Source: a virus
Strand: one strand, 5' to 3'
IMG/VR virus record: IMGVR_UViG_3300021962_000325
Coordinates: 1 to 35,181 of that record
Length of the DNA: 35,181 nucleotides
The notes beneath the pieces are model-generated. The model was not told the DNA's origin, searched no databases, and saw nothing but the letters and a program-made list of their open reading frames with translations. Of this stretch, positions 1-6,616 are shown in pieces (the first letter of the stretch is position 1; each line of letters begins with the position of its first letter). A program made the position numbers and the translations under genes.

Positions 1-1
1 A

Positions 2-829
2 AATGTAAATTGGAAGTATATGTGGGCATACGCATCTACTATCCTACTTGGAACGATATGGTATGCATGGTTTAATTATGGCGGAGATATATCTTATGAG
101 CGTTTAAATAAAATACCATTTCAAGAGGTTCAGTGGTATCACGCTGCCGCCCCTGCTGTATTGCTTTTATTAACTAGGTTTGGAGTTCCAGTATCAACTT
201 CATTTTTGGTTTTAGCAGCATTTGCCGCACAAAATGTTTTACAATCAGTTTTAATGAAAAGCATTATGGGGTATTTAATAGCAGGAATTACTGCATATAT
301 CCTATGGTTTACCATTACTGCTATGTTTAGGCATTTACCAGTAAATGAAGAGCACGGCAAAAAGTGGAGGATTGCTCAATGGGTATCTACTGGCTTACTA
401 TGGTGGGCTTGGCTATCTCAAGACTTAGCAAATATAGCCGTATTCCTTCCACGTTCTATACCACTAGATATGATGATTGCAATAAGCATTATATTTGTTT
501 CAGGTTTGGCCTTTATGCTCAGAGAGCGTGGAGGCAAGATTCAAAAGCTGGTTCAAAGCAAGCACAACACTAAGTTTGTCAGATCAGCAACAGCAATTGA
601 TTTTGTTTACTTTTTAATTCTTGTATACTTTAAGGAACTAAACGATATCCCAATGTCTACAACATGGGTATTCGTAGGCTTACTTGCTGGTAGGGAATTG
701 GCAATCAGAACCGTAAAAAGAGAAAAGGTTACCAAGGTATTCCCAATAGTTGCTGGGGATTTTAGTAAATTAATGTTAGGTCTACTGGTTTCAGTTACAA
801 TAGTATTATTAGTTGGAATTATTAAATAA
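2..829 (+). CDS. PiT-like inorganic phosphate transporter, 5' end cut by window
   Basis: Integral membrane protein, probably a sodium- or proton-coupled phosphate permease of the PiT family in the host inner membrane. Numbering from the ATG at position 20, it shows GVPVST at residues 55-60, SQDLAN at 133-138 and PMSTTW at 211-216. PiT proteins are an inverted repeat in which each half carries a GANDxAN-type motif followed by a PVSTTH-type motif. Here both PVSTT-like motifs and the second DxAN motif are visible, while the first would lie upstream. The frame is open back to position 2 and the SD before position 20 is poor, so the gene very likely starts outside the window. About six to eight hydrophobic segments are present. 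A tRNA promoter follows. Family assignment rests on motifs only; another permease with PVST loops is the alternative. Confidence 0.6.
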   Translation, partial: NVNWKYMWAYASTILLGTIWYAWFNYGGDISYERLNKIPFQEVQWYHAAAPAVLLLLTRFGVPVSTSFLVLAAFAAQNVLQSVLMKSIMGYLIAGITAYILWFTITAMFRHLPVNEEHGKKWRIAQWVSTGLLWWAWLSQDLANIAVFLPRSIPLDMMIAISIIFVSGLAFMLRERGGKIQKLVQSKHNTKFVRSATAIDFVYFLILVYFKELNDIPMSTTWVFVGLLAGRELAIRTVKREKVTKVFPIVAGDFSKLMLGLLVSVTIVLLVGIIK

Positions 830-833
830 GTAC

Positions 834-862
834 TTTTCAATTCCCACTTTATTTAGTATACT
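834..862 (+). promoter_or_regulatory. Promoter for the tRNA pair
   Basis: A -35-like TTTTCA (834-839) and a -10 TATACT (857-862) are separated by 17 nt, in the gap between the transporter stop and tRNA-Asn. The predicted start, about 869, lies just before the mature tRNA end. Inferred from sequence only. Confidence 0.45.
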
Positions 863-872
863 TATAACATAA

Positions 873-944
873 TGGAACATAGCTCAGAGGCAGAGCGGGA
901 AGCTGTTAACTTCTAGGTCCCAGGTTCGACCCCTGGTGTTCCAG
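873..944 (+). tRNA. tRNA-Asn (anticodon GTT)
   Basis: The full cloverleaf folds by eye. The acceptor stem pairs 873-879 with 937-943 in seven Watson-Crick pairs, the D stem is GCTC/GAGC, the anticodon stem is 898-902/910-914 with loop CTGTTAA (anticodon 905-907 GTT), and the T stem 920-924/932-936 carries a TTCGACC loop. Discriminator base is G at 944, as usual for tRNA-Asn. The 3' CCA is not encoded, so host CCA-adding enzyme would be needed. It lies 6 nt before tRNA-Arg and is probably co-transcribed with it. Confidence 0.95.
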
Positions 945-950
945 CAAGAT

Positions 951-1023
951 CCCTTCGTAGCTCAGAGGATAGAGCGAGGCTCTTCTAAGGCCTGCGTCAC
1001 ACGTTCGAATCGTGTCGAGGGGG
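951..1023 (+). tRNA. tRNA-Arg (anticodon TCT)
   Basis: The cloverleaf is complete. The acceptor stem is 951-957 with 1016-1022 (one T-G pair), the D stem GCTC/GAGC, the anticodon stem 977-981/989-993 with loop CTTCTAA (anticodon 984-986 TCT), and the T stem 999-1003/1011-1015 with loop TTCGAAT. CCA is not encoded. It reads AGA/AGG, codons frequent in these AT-rich phage genes, so supplementing host decoding is the likely role. The stop codon of the convergent gene begins 2 nt after the discriminator base at 1023. Confidence 0.95.
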
Positions 1024-1024
1024 C

Positions 1025-1309
1025 TCAGTTTCTTTCTATTACCATAACTGCAACCTGAGTTGCAGTATTTGGATCTTCTGATATTCCAAAAAGTCTATTT
1101 TTAAATGACATGTTTTCTAAAGTAATTGGTGGGCCATCATGTTCTACCCTAAGCCCGTAGTTTGTGGTTGATACAGATCCATTACCTATAAGGGCATGCT
1201 TATTAGCGCTAGTGTTTGTTATTACTATTGTATAGTGAGAATCTACCTCATCAGTAAATGTTATTTCTACTGGGGTATTATTTAGTGTCACTAGCTTAGT
1301 TCTAATCAT
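1025..1309 (-). CDS. Small beta-rich phage protein, unknown function
   Basis: A 94-residue soluble protein with no signal peptide or membrane segment. Alternating hydrophobic residues and many Thr, Asn and Val suggest a beta-sandwich such as a capsid decoration or fibre-like protein, but I recognise no family. It is transcribed leftward, convergent with the tRNA pair, and its stop lies directly after tRNA-Arg. A TATAAT box ends 6 nt before the ATG and no SD is seen, so the message is probably leaderless and separate from the operon upstream, whose terminator-like hairpin overlaps this promoter. The structural role is a guess from composition only. Confidence 0.7.
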   Translation of the reverse strand: MIRTKLVTLNNTPVEITFTDEVDSHYTIVITNTSANKHALIGNGSVSTTNYGLRVEHDGPPITLENMSFKNRLFGISEDPNTATQVAVMVIERN

Positions 1310-1315
1310 TCTATT

Positions 1316-1344
1316 ATTATACCGCTAAAAAGGACAAAACCCAA
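1316..1344 (-). promoter_or_regulatory. Promoter for the 1309 gene, leaderless type
   Basis: On the - strand a TATAAT (1321-1316) lies 6 nt from the ATG at 1309. A weak -35, TTGGGT (1344-1339), is 17 nt further upstream and falls inside the terminator-like hairpin. No SD precedes the ATG. Confidence 0.5.
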
Positions 1345-1367
1345 TCAGAGGCGGATCCGATTGGGTT
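1327..1367 (-). terminator. Rho-independent-like terminator of the leftward operon
   Basis: On the - strand a perfect 9-bp stem, AACCCAATC with GATTGGGTT (1367-1359 and 1346-1338), has a 12-nt loop and is followed by a T-rich run TTGTCCTTTTT. It lies about 100 nt after the last gene of the 2858-1464 operon. The GC content of the stem is modest, so efficiency is uncertain. Confidence 0.5.
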
Positions 1368-1384
1368 CTGCTGATCTTGCGATC

Positions 1385-1427
1385 ATGTACTGGGAGCAAA
1401 TTTTGTGGGATGCTACAACCAGTACAT
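1385..1427. other. Inverted repeat, 9-bp arms
   Basis: ATGTACTGG (1385-1393) and CCAGTACAT (1419-1427) are perfect complements around a 25-nt loop, with a GATCTTGCGATC element just to the left (1373-1384). It sits in the 154-nt gap after the leftward operon. It could form part of a composite terminator or an RNA-processing hairpin; no T-run follows on the + strand. Confidence 0.45.
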
Positions 1428-1463
1428 ATAGAGTATAAAATAACCTCTATCTAAAGTCAATAG

Positions 1464-1748
1464 TTAGTCCCAGAGACTTTTTTGATTAGGGTCAAAGACC
1501 CATTCTTTTTCTTTATATTTTTCATCTTCAGTCAGGTCGTATAAGATATCCATCAGTGTCTTACATTCATCATGTCTCCACGTAGTACTACATTGTCCAT
1601 TTTCTACGTTTAAACATTTATTTAAATAAGACTCTATTTTTTCTACCATCCACTTCAAAGCTTCAGAGGATTTTGATATGTCTTCGTAATCTGTTTTTTC
1701 CGCCCTATTCATCTTATAGGCTATTTGATCAAGATATAGTTTCTTCAT
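1464..1748 (-). CDS. Small unknown phage protein, 94 residues
   Basis: A charged, probably helical 94-residue cytoplasmic protein with three Cys (CLNVENGQC, then DECK) and several Trp. No family is recognised. Its start overlaps the end of the 1729-1947 gene by 20 nt, indicating translational coupling in the leftward operon behind the lysozyme gene. It is the last gene before the terminator-like hairpin. Likely an early or lysis-associated accessory protein by position alone. Confidence 0.65.
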   Translation of the reverse strand: MKKLYLDQIAYKMNRAEKTDYEDISKSSEALKWMVEKIESYLNKCLNVENGQCSTTWRHDECKTLMDILYDLTEDEKYKEKEWVFDPNQKSLWD

Positions 1749-1947
1749 TTTCGCCTTGTGGTGTAAATGATGGAGACGGTCCTAAAAGGAATCCCTGGTC
1801 ATGATACTGAACCATCTTAGACACATCTTCTGGACCTACCAACTTATTTGCTATTAATGTCAATAAATCATAAATTCTGTGTAGCATAATATAATTTACC
1901 ATAGGCAAATTATCTTCTAAATTCTGTGGTTGCTCATTTTCTGTCAT
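1729..1947 (-). CDS. Small unknown phage protein, 72 residues
   Basis: A 72-residue protein with a Glu/Gln/Asn-rich start, a central amphipathic stretch (VNYIMLHRIYDLLTLIANKL, about residues 17-36) and a Pro/Ser/Gly-rich tail. The central stretch carries charged residues, so it is more likely a helical oligomerisation segment than a membrane span. AGGAAG lies 5 nt before the ATG. Its start overlaps the 40-residue gene upstream by 14 nt. No family recognised. Confidence 0.65.
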   Translation of the reverse strand: MTENEQPQNLEDNLPMVNYIMLHRIYDLLTLIANKLVGPEDVSKMVQYHDQGFLLGPSPSFTPQGENEETIS

Positions 1948-2056
1948 CTGGTCTTCCTAAATCTTCCCAAAACTTCTCACGACCCATTTGGTCTGTTTCT
2001 TTTATTTGTCCGCCGTCAGTATTAATTTGAATCGACGGCTCTTTTGATTTTTCCAT
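1934..2056 (-). CDS. Small ORF, 40 residues, overlapping both neighbours
   Basis: A short hydrophilic protein beginning MEKSKEPSIQINTDGGQIKE and ending in DLGRPDDRK. GGAG precedes the ATG by 4 nt. The gene overlaps the end of the zinc-ribbon gene by 35 nt and the start of the 72-residue gene by 14 nt, filling what would otherwise be a gap in a tightly coupled leftward operon; that spacing and the SD are the reasons for calling it. No function can be assigned. It could also be a non-functional coupling ORF. Confidence 0.5.
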   Translation of the reverse strand: MEKSKEPSIQINTDGGQIKETDQMGREKFWEDLGRPDDRK

Positions 2057-2228
2057 ATAGCTCCAGCCCGATATTGTTTTTATACTGACAAGATAAACAG
2101 TATAGATAAATTATACTCTCATTTGTTTCGTTGCACATTAAAGGGCCCTGATCCATAGGACATTCAAGTCTAGGAACAAGGCCCTTCTCTGCAAGCTGAA
2201 GGTACTTAGACACATATTGTATCTTCAT
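2022..2228 (-). CDS. Small zinc-ribbon-like protein
   Basis: A 68-residue protein with a Cys-rich core: CPMDQG at about residues 23-28, a further Cys at 32, and LYCLSCQYKN at about 42-51. Paired CxxC-like knuckles of this kind in phage proteins usually bind one zinc ion and serve nucleic-acid or protein binding. The first knuckle is not a clean CxxC, so metal binding is inferred. The gene is 12 nt downstream of the lysozyme gene in the same leftward operon and has an SD-like GGAAGG just before the start. Function unknown. Confidence 0.7.
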   Translation of the reverse strand: MKIQYVSKYLQLAEKGLVPRLECPMDQGPLMCNETNESIIYLYCLSCQYKNNIGLELYGKIKRAVDSN

Positions 2229-2240
2229 GTACCTTCCTTT

Positions 2241-2795
2241 CTAACTTGGGAACTTATTTAAAAATTCCTTATATCGATCTCCACCTAATGAAGACCAGGA
2301 TGACCAATCTAAGCCGCCCTTAGTCATATAATACGTTATCTCTGCGTTTATTACTGGGTCAAACAATAAGATGTTTGACTTTAGATCAAATTTTTCTTTA
2401 CGATCAATGCCGAGTTCACCCAACATATTAATCTGAAAAATTCCGTAGGAACTGTCTCCAGTTTTCCTGTTACCATTGTAAGCCATAGGTCTTGAGTTAG
2501 ACTCTGCCTTAACAATAGCCCAAGCCTGTTTAAGGGCTTTTCCTTCAAAGCCAACAGCTGATAGGAGTTCTTTTAGTTCTCCGTCTGTTAGCATCTCAGA
2601 AGGCTTGTACACAGTAGTGCTGTACTTCTCTAAGGTTTCTTTCTTAAGTTGTACTGTTGATTTCACAGGTACTTCTACCTGCAATGCTTGAGTTGCTGTT
2701 GGCCCAGGCTGGACAGTGAACAGAAATAATGTTATCATTCCTATATACGTCCAGTTATGAGCAACTTCGCTCAAACGTTGTTTGATATTCTCCAT
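2241..2795 (-). CDS. Lysozyme-like transglycosylase (endolysin), membrane-anchored N terminus
   Basis: Predicted murein hydrolase of the lysozyme/SLT-like fold, cleaving the glycan strands of peptidoglycan for lysis or entry. Residues 15-31 are hydrophobic (signal-anchor), followed by a Thr/Val/Lys-rich linker. The catalytic domain spans about 65-184, with the likely catalytic Glu98 in AIVKAES and the fold-typical SSYGIFQIN motif at about 115-123. An ATG two codons further out (2801) is only 2 nt from the AAGGAGG SD (2810-2804); the ATG at 2795 is 8 nt away and is preferred. It is the first gene of the leftward operon. The signal-anchor suggests export independent of a classic holin, or a virion-bound enzyme. 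Confidence 0.8.
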   Translation of the reverse strand: MENIKQRLSEVAHNWTYIGMITLFLFTVQPGPTATQALQVEVPVKSTVQLKKETLEKYSTTVYKPSEMLTDGELKELLSAVGFEGKALKQAWAIVKAESNSRPMAYNGNRKTGDSSYGIFQINMLGELGIDRKEKFDLKSNILLFDPVINAEITYYMTKGGLDWSSWSSLGGDRYKEFLNKFPS

Positions 2796-2828
2796 TGGCA
2801 TTTCCTCCTTTAGAGATAACGAACTATA

Positions 2829-2858
2829 ATCATAACATTACTTGACGGTAGGTGTCAA
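2829..2858 (-). promoter_or_regulatory. Strong promoter of the leftward lysis-type operon with operator-like palindrome
   Basis: On the - strand a consensus -35 TTGACA (2858-2853) and a -10 TATGAT (2834-2829) are 18 nt apart. The -35 is embedded in a perfect palindrome, CTTGAC-7 nt-GTCAAG (2841-2859), a plausible operator. On the + strand a TATAAT at 2825-2830 overlaps the -10, possibly serving the divergent glycosyltransferase gene, though without a good -35. Confidence 0.6.
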
Positions 2859-2879
2859 GCCAGTTGACCAGAAACTAAT

Positions 2880-3875
2880 ATGAATATTTCATTGTATATA
2901 CCAAGATCAGGCTTAAATCCAGCAGTGGGTTTTGGTTATGCGGCACAGCATATGGTTAAATCATTACAAACTTTAGGGCATACTGTAAGCTGGTCAAATC
3001 CAAATGCACAAATACAATTAAATTTTACTCAGCCACATTTATACAAAAGACATAAAAATCAATATCAAATTGGATATACACCATGGGAATCAACTGGCAT
3101 GCGACCAGATTGGGTAGATACATTAAATGATTGTGACGAAGTTTGGGCAACTTCAACTTGGAATTCAGAAGTATATAAAAATAACGGCGTTAATAAAGAT
3201 ATAACAGTTTATCCACATGGCATAGAAGAAGTCTGGACCCCGCACAAGAGAGTTCTTGGAAATACATTTAGATTTTTACATGTAGGAGAACCTGCCCCAA
3301 GAAAAAGCGGGCAACTAGTAGTGGATACATTCATTAAGCTATTTGGAAATAATCCAAAGTATCATTTAACAATTAAAGCTCATAATAGTCATACATTAAG
3401 AGTATATGATAGATATGCTAGATTAGTTTCACCAACTGATGTATATAGTAATATAACTATAATTACAGAAGAGTATGAGATAGAGAATTTAGTAAATCTT
3501 TATCACCGCCATCATTGTTTGGTTTATCCCACATGGGGAGAAGGATTTGGCTTTATTCCAGCACAAGCGCTTGCAAGCGGCATGCCAGTAATTACAACTT
3601 ATCCGTGGGCAGAATATAAAGAATTTATAGGACCACTTAAATTAAAGTCTACACTAACCAATGAGACTTTGCCTAAAGCAGTTGGCGATGCACATGTAGG
3701 AAAAATGTTTAAACCAGATGAAATTGATCTAGCAAATAAAATGTTAGATGCTACTGAAAATTTTAAAGCATATTCAGGATATTACTTTGCTCAGTCAACT
3801 GGAATGCATGAAAAGTTTAATTGGATTAAGTTGACTAAGAATGCCTTTGAGCATTTAGAGGAAAAGTTTTCATAA
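2880..3875 (+). CDS. GT4-type glycosyltransferase with altered EX7E motif
   Basis: A 331-residue retaining glycosyltransferase of GT-B fold, probably transferring a nucleotide-sugar residue in the cytoplasm to a phage or host acceptor. The N terminus opens with a Rossmann strand and a Gly-rich loop (AVGFGYA, 15-21). HVGEPAPRKSG at 134-144 matches the start of the donor-binding half, and the donor motif EGFGFIPAQ starts at Glu221. Classical GT4 enzymes have EX7E; here the second Glu is Gln229, followed by the expected ALASGMPVI. An in-frame stop at 2865 limits the start to this ATG, and no SD is visible. It is divergent from the lysozyme operon and lies 78 nt before the reductase gene. Acceptor unknown. 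Confidence 0.8.
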   Translation: MNISLYIPRSGLNPAVGFGYAAQHMVKSLQTLGHTVSWSNPNAQIQLNFTQPHLYKRHKNQYQIGYTPWESTGMRPDWVDTLNDCDEVWATSTWNSEVYKNNGVNKDITVYPHGIEEVWTPHKRVLGNTFRFLHVGEPAPRKSGQLVVDTFIKLFGNNPKYHLTIKAHNSHTLRVYDRYARLVSPTDVYSNITIITEEYEIENLVNLYHRHHCLVYPTWGEGFGFIPAQALASGMPVITTYPWAEYKEFIGPLKLKSTLTNETLPKAVGDAHVGKMFKPDEIDLANKMLDATENFKAYSGYYFAQSTGMHEKFNWIKLTKNAFEHLEEKFS

Positions 3876-3953
3876 CCCCTTCCCCTTTAGATTAAAGTTT
3901 GGTAGAATTGGATTTCAACTCAAAATTTATATAAACCGCAAGGCGGAGAAAAG

Positions 3954-5900
3954 GTGTCACTAAAAATGTCAAAGACTATTGCAAACCCATATGAAAATTT
4001 CATTGCGTTATCTCGTTATGCGAGATGGATTCCAGAGGAAGGTCGTCGTGAAACTTGGGGCGAGACAGTAGATCGATATTTTGATTTTATGCTAGGTCAT
4101 CTAGAAAAGAATCACAACTATAAGCCAACAGATAAATTAGTTGCGGAATTAAAAGAAGCAGTATTTAATAGAAACGTAATGCCATCAATGAGATCAGTAA
4201 TGACTTCTGGTGCAGCATTAGAAAGAGATAATGTGGCAGGCTATAACTGCTCATTTGTCCCAGTAGATAATCCAAGATCATTTGATGAAACAATGTATAT
4301 TTTAATGTGCGGAACAGGTGTAGGGTTTTCTGTTGAATACAAGTATGTTAATAAACTTCCTGCCGTTCCAGACTCATTTGAAAAGTCAGATACAGTAATT
4401 GTTGTAGAAGATTCAAAGCAAGGTTGGGCAAAGGCATATCGTGAACTACTTGCATTGCTTTGGACAGGACACATCCCAGCAATTGATGTTAGTAAAGTTC
4501 GTCCAGCAGGTGCACGTCTTAAGACAATGGGTGGAAGATCATCTGGTCCACAGCCACTGGTAAATCTTTTTGATTTTACAATTGCAAAGTTTAAAAATGC
4601 AGTAGGCCGTCAGTTAAAGCCAATCGAAGCACACGATATTATGTGCAAGATTGGAGAAGTTGTTGTTGTAGGTGGAGTTCGTCGTTCAGCAATGATCTCT
4701 CTTTCTAATATTAATGATATTGAAATGGCAGCAGCAAAGTCTGGTAACTGGTGGGAAAACAATACACAACGTGCATTATCAAATAACTCTGTTGCATATT
4801 CACGCAAGCCAGAGATGGAGCAGTTTATTGCAGAATGGAAAAACCTTTATGACTCAAAGTCTGGCGAACGTGGAATTTATAATGTCGCAGCAGCGCAGGC
4901 GCAGGCAGCTAAATATGGTCGTAGAGACCCTGAAATCCATTATGGAACAAACCCATGTTCAGAAATTATTCTCCGTCCTTATCAGTTTTGTAATCTTTCA
5001 GAAGTCGTATTACGTGAAAAGGACACAGTTGAAGATGTTACAGACAAAGTACGCCTTGCTACAATACTTGGGACTTGGCAAGCAACGCTAACAGACTTTA
5101 AGTATCTTCGTAAAATCTGGAAAGACAATACAGAAGAGGAACGCCTACTTGGAGTTTCTTTAACAGGACAATTCGGACATAAGTTTTTCTCAGGAAAGCA
5201 AGGTCTTGATAAACTAGAAAAGGTCCTTGGAGATTTGCGTGAAGAGGCAAGAGCAATTAACAAAGAAGAGGCAGGGAAAATTGGGATTCCTGAGTCTGCA
5301 GCTATTACATGTGTAAAGCCTTCTGGAACAGTGTCTCAATTGGTCGGGGTATCTTCAGGAATGCATCCATGGCATTCACAGTATTACATTCGTACAGTAC
5401 GTGGCTCAAAGGGAGATCCAATCTCCACATTTTTAAAGGAAGTTGGAATTCCAGTAGAAGATGATGTAATGAAGCCAAATGATACTTACGTATTTTCATT
5501 TCCAGTAAAGGCACCAGAAGGCGCAATTACAAGATCTGATCTTACTGCATTAGATCACTTAAACACTTGGTTAGTTTATCAACGTGCATGGTGTGAACAC
5601 AAGCCTTCAATTACAGTTTCTGTAAAAGAAGATGAGTGGATGGAAGTCGGTGCTTGGGTATACAAGCATTTTGATGAAGTTTCAGGTATTTCATTTCTGC
5701 CTCATTCAGATCATACATATAAGCAAGCTCCTTATCAGGAAGTTTCTAAAGAAGAGTATGAATCTTTGCTTGCAAAAATGCCTAACGATATTCGTTGGGA
5801 AGATTTATCATTCTATGAGACAGAAGATGGCACATCTACAAATGCCACACTTGCGTGTACATCAGACGGAAATTGTGAGATTGTAGACATTTCCGCTTAA
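3954..5900 (+). CDS. Adenosylcobalamin-dependent class II ribonucleotide reductase (monomeric RTPR type)
   Basis: Reduces ribonucleotides to deoxyribonucleotides using a B12-derived thiyl radical, feeding phage DNA synthesis. The 648 residues match the monomeric Lactobacillus leichmannii RTPR type: Cys99 in GYNCSF, the radical site NPCSEI with Cys335 and Glu337, and Cys346 eleven residues after Cys335, the same spacing as C408/E410/C419 in RTPR. The C-terminal redox pair is Cys635 and Cys641 in CTSDGNC. It is somewhat shorter than the 739-residue model enzyme. Start is GTG with GGAG 5 nt upstream; an internal ATG four codons later is less well placed. No cobalamin riboswitch is evident upstream. 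No separate thioredoxin-like gene lies nearby. Confidence 0.93.
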   Translation: MSLKMSKTIANPYENFIALSRYARWIPEEGRRETWGETVDRYFDFMLGHLEKNHNYKPTDKLVAELKEAVFNRNVMPSMRSVMTSGAALERDNVAGYNCSFVPVDNPRSFDETMYILMCGTGVGFSVEYKYVNKLPAVPDSFEKSDTVIVVEDSKQGWAKAYRELLALLWTGHIPAIDVSKVRPAGARLKTMGGRSSGPQPLVNLFDFTIAKFKNAVGRQLKPIEAHDIMCKIGEVVVVGGVRRSAMISLSNINDIEMAAAKSGNWWENNTQRALSNNSVAYSRKPEMEQFIAEWKNLYDSKSGERGIYNVAAAQAQAAKYGRRDPEIHYGTNPCSEIILRPYQFCNLSEVVLREKDTVEDVTDKVRLATILGTWQATLTDFKYLRKIWKDNTEEERLLGVSLTGQFGHKFFSGKQGLDKLEKVLGDLREEARAINKEEAGKIGIPESAAITCVKPSGTVSQLVGVSSGMHPWHSQYYIRTVRGSKGDPISTFLKEVGIPVEDDVMKPNDTYVFSFPVKAPEGAITRSDLTALDHLNTWLVYQRAWCEHKPSITVSVKEDEWMEVGAWVYKHFDEVSGISFLPHSDHTYKQAPYQEVSKEEYESLLAKMPNDIRWEDLSFYETEDGTSTNATLACTSDGNCEIVDISA

Positions 5901-5912
5901 TAGGTATATAAT
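5884..5912 (+). promoter_or_regulatory. Consensus-like promoter for the holin/fibre region
   Basis: TAGACA (5884-5889), 17 nt, TATAAT (5907-5912): five of six and six of six consensus bases. It overlaps the last codons of the reductase gene. The predicted transcript starts near 5919, giving a leader of about 50 nt. The same TAGACA-17-TATA(A/C)T layout recurs at 29998-30026. Confidence 0.65.
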
Positions 5913-5917
5913 AGATA

Positions 5918-5955
5918 TTGGGGTAATACCCAAAATTCCTGGGCACAACGCCCAG
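5918..5955 (+). other. Two hairpins in the leader of the structural transcript
   Basis: TTGGG/CCCAA (5918-5922 and 5929-5933) and CTGGGC/GCCCAG (5939-5944 and 5950-5955) form consecutive stem-loops between the promoter and the SD AGGAGG (5960-5965). The first would lie at the very 5' end of the RNA. Likely an mRNA-stability or translation-tuning leader; no U-run follows, so they are not good terminators. Confidence 0.5.
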
Positions 5956-5970
5956 AAATAGGAGGATCTA

Positions 5971-6195
5971 ATGAAACAAGATCTTAACAATGATGGAAAG
6001 GTAACTATGCAGGAGAAAATTCTCGCAGCATTGTCAAGCTATGGTCGTCACTTTTTGGGTGCAACCATTGCTCTTTACATGACTGGAAACACTGACCCAG
6101 GAGACCTAATTAAGGGCGGAATCGCAGCAGTGCTGCCCGTTATCTTAAAGGCTCTTAATACAAATGAGCCATCTTTTGGCTTCACAAAGAAGTAA
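5971..6195 (+). CDS. Holin-like membrane protein with an EF-hand loop
   Basis: A 74-residue protein. Residues 4-15 are DLNNDGKVTMQE, an exact 12-position EF-hand calcium loop (Asp1, Asn3, Asp5, Gly6, Val8, Glu12). Two hydrophobic stretches follow (about 27-38 and 44-62), with a short Lys-rich tail. Small two-span proteins of this size are typical phage holins, but the lysozyme-like gene is some 3 kb away in a different operon, so a holin role is an inference. AGGAGG lies 5 nt before the ATG. It is the first gene after the strong promoter, and a terminator-like hairpin follows, so it can be expressed alone. Confidence 0.75.
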   Translation: MKQDLNNDGKVTMQEKILAALSSYGRHFLGATIALYMTGNTDPGDLIKGGIAAVLPVILKALNTNEPSFGFTKK

Positions 6196-6217
6196 AAACT
6201 AAAATCAATTAGGACGG

Positions 6218-6247
6218 CTCCTATGCTAAAATGAGCATAGGAGTTTT
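6218..6247 (+). terminator. Rho-independent-like terminator after the holin-like gene
   Basis: A perfect 10-bp stem CTCCTATGCT / AGCATAGGAG (6218-6227, 6234-6243) with a 6-nt loop is followed by TTTTCC. The T-run is short, so partial read-through into the fibre genes is likely. A TG-C-TAAAAT extended -10-like sequence overlaps the loop (6225-6233). Confidence 0.6.
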
Positions 6248-6268
6248 CCTATTTAGGAGATTTGGCAA

Positions 6269-6616
6269 ATGGCAGGACAGAAAAACTGGGAAGTAGATCA
6301 AAATACTACCTTTTCATTTATTTTAGAGTATAAGGATCCTAATGACGATCCGATATCTCTTGTTGGTGCATCTGCAAAGATGCAGGTTCGTGATACAAAG
6401 GGTGGAAGTAAGTTAGCATTTACATTAACTTCACCAACTGGCGGAATCACAATTGACCCAGCCCTTGGCAAATTAACCATTAAGATGACTCCAACTCAAA
6501 CTAATAAATTGTTCTATCCAAAATCTTCATATGACATAATGCTTATAGATTCCAATAGCAATAAAATAAAGTTGCTTGAAGGATTTATTACATTAAGTAG
6601 ATCGGTTACAATCTAA
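6269..6616 (+). CDS. Small Ig-like baseplate or head-tail structural protein
   Basis: A 115-residue all-beta protein. The pattern of a short acidic start, TTFSFILEYKDPNDDPISL and then a strand with AKMQVRDTK resembles a widespread small phage family with an Ig-like fold similar to the N-terminal domain of baseplate upper proteins; that comparison is from memory. AGGAG lies 11 nt before the ATG. Its stop overlaps the next start by one base (TAATG), coupling it to the collagen-containing fibre gene. A role in fibre attachment to the baseplate is inferred from order. Confidence 0.7.
   Translation: MAGQKNWEVDQNTTFSFILEYKDPNDDPISLVGASAKMQVRDTKGGSKLAFTLTSPTGGITIDPALGKLTIKMTPTQTNKLFYPKSSYDIMLIDSNSNKIKLLEGFITLSRSVTI

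Noticed and set aside
1370-1430. Stem-rich region considered as a third tRNA
   Set aside because: Only two simple inverted repeats are present. No D, anticodon and T-arm arrangement can be drawn.
3876-3953. Cobalamin riboswitch before the B12-dependent reductase
   Set aside because: The 78-nt gap is too short for one and shows no B12-box-like sequence; only a weak CCGC/GCGG stem.
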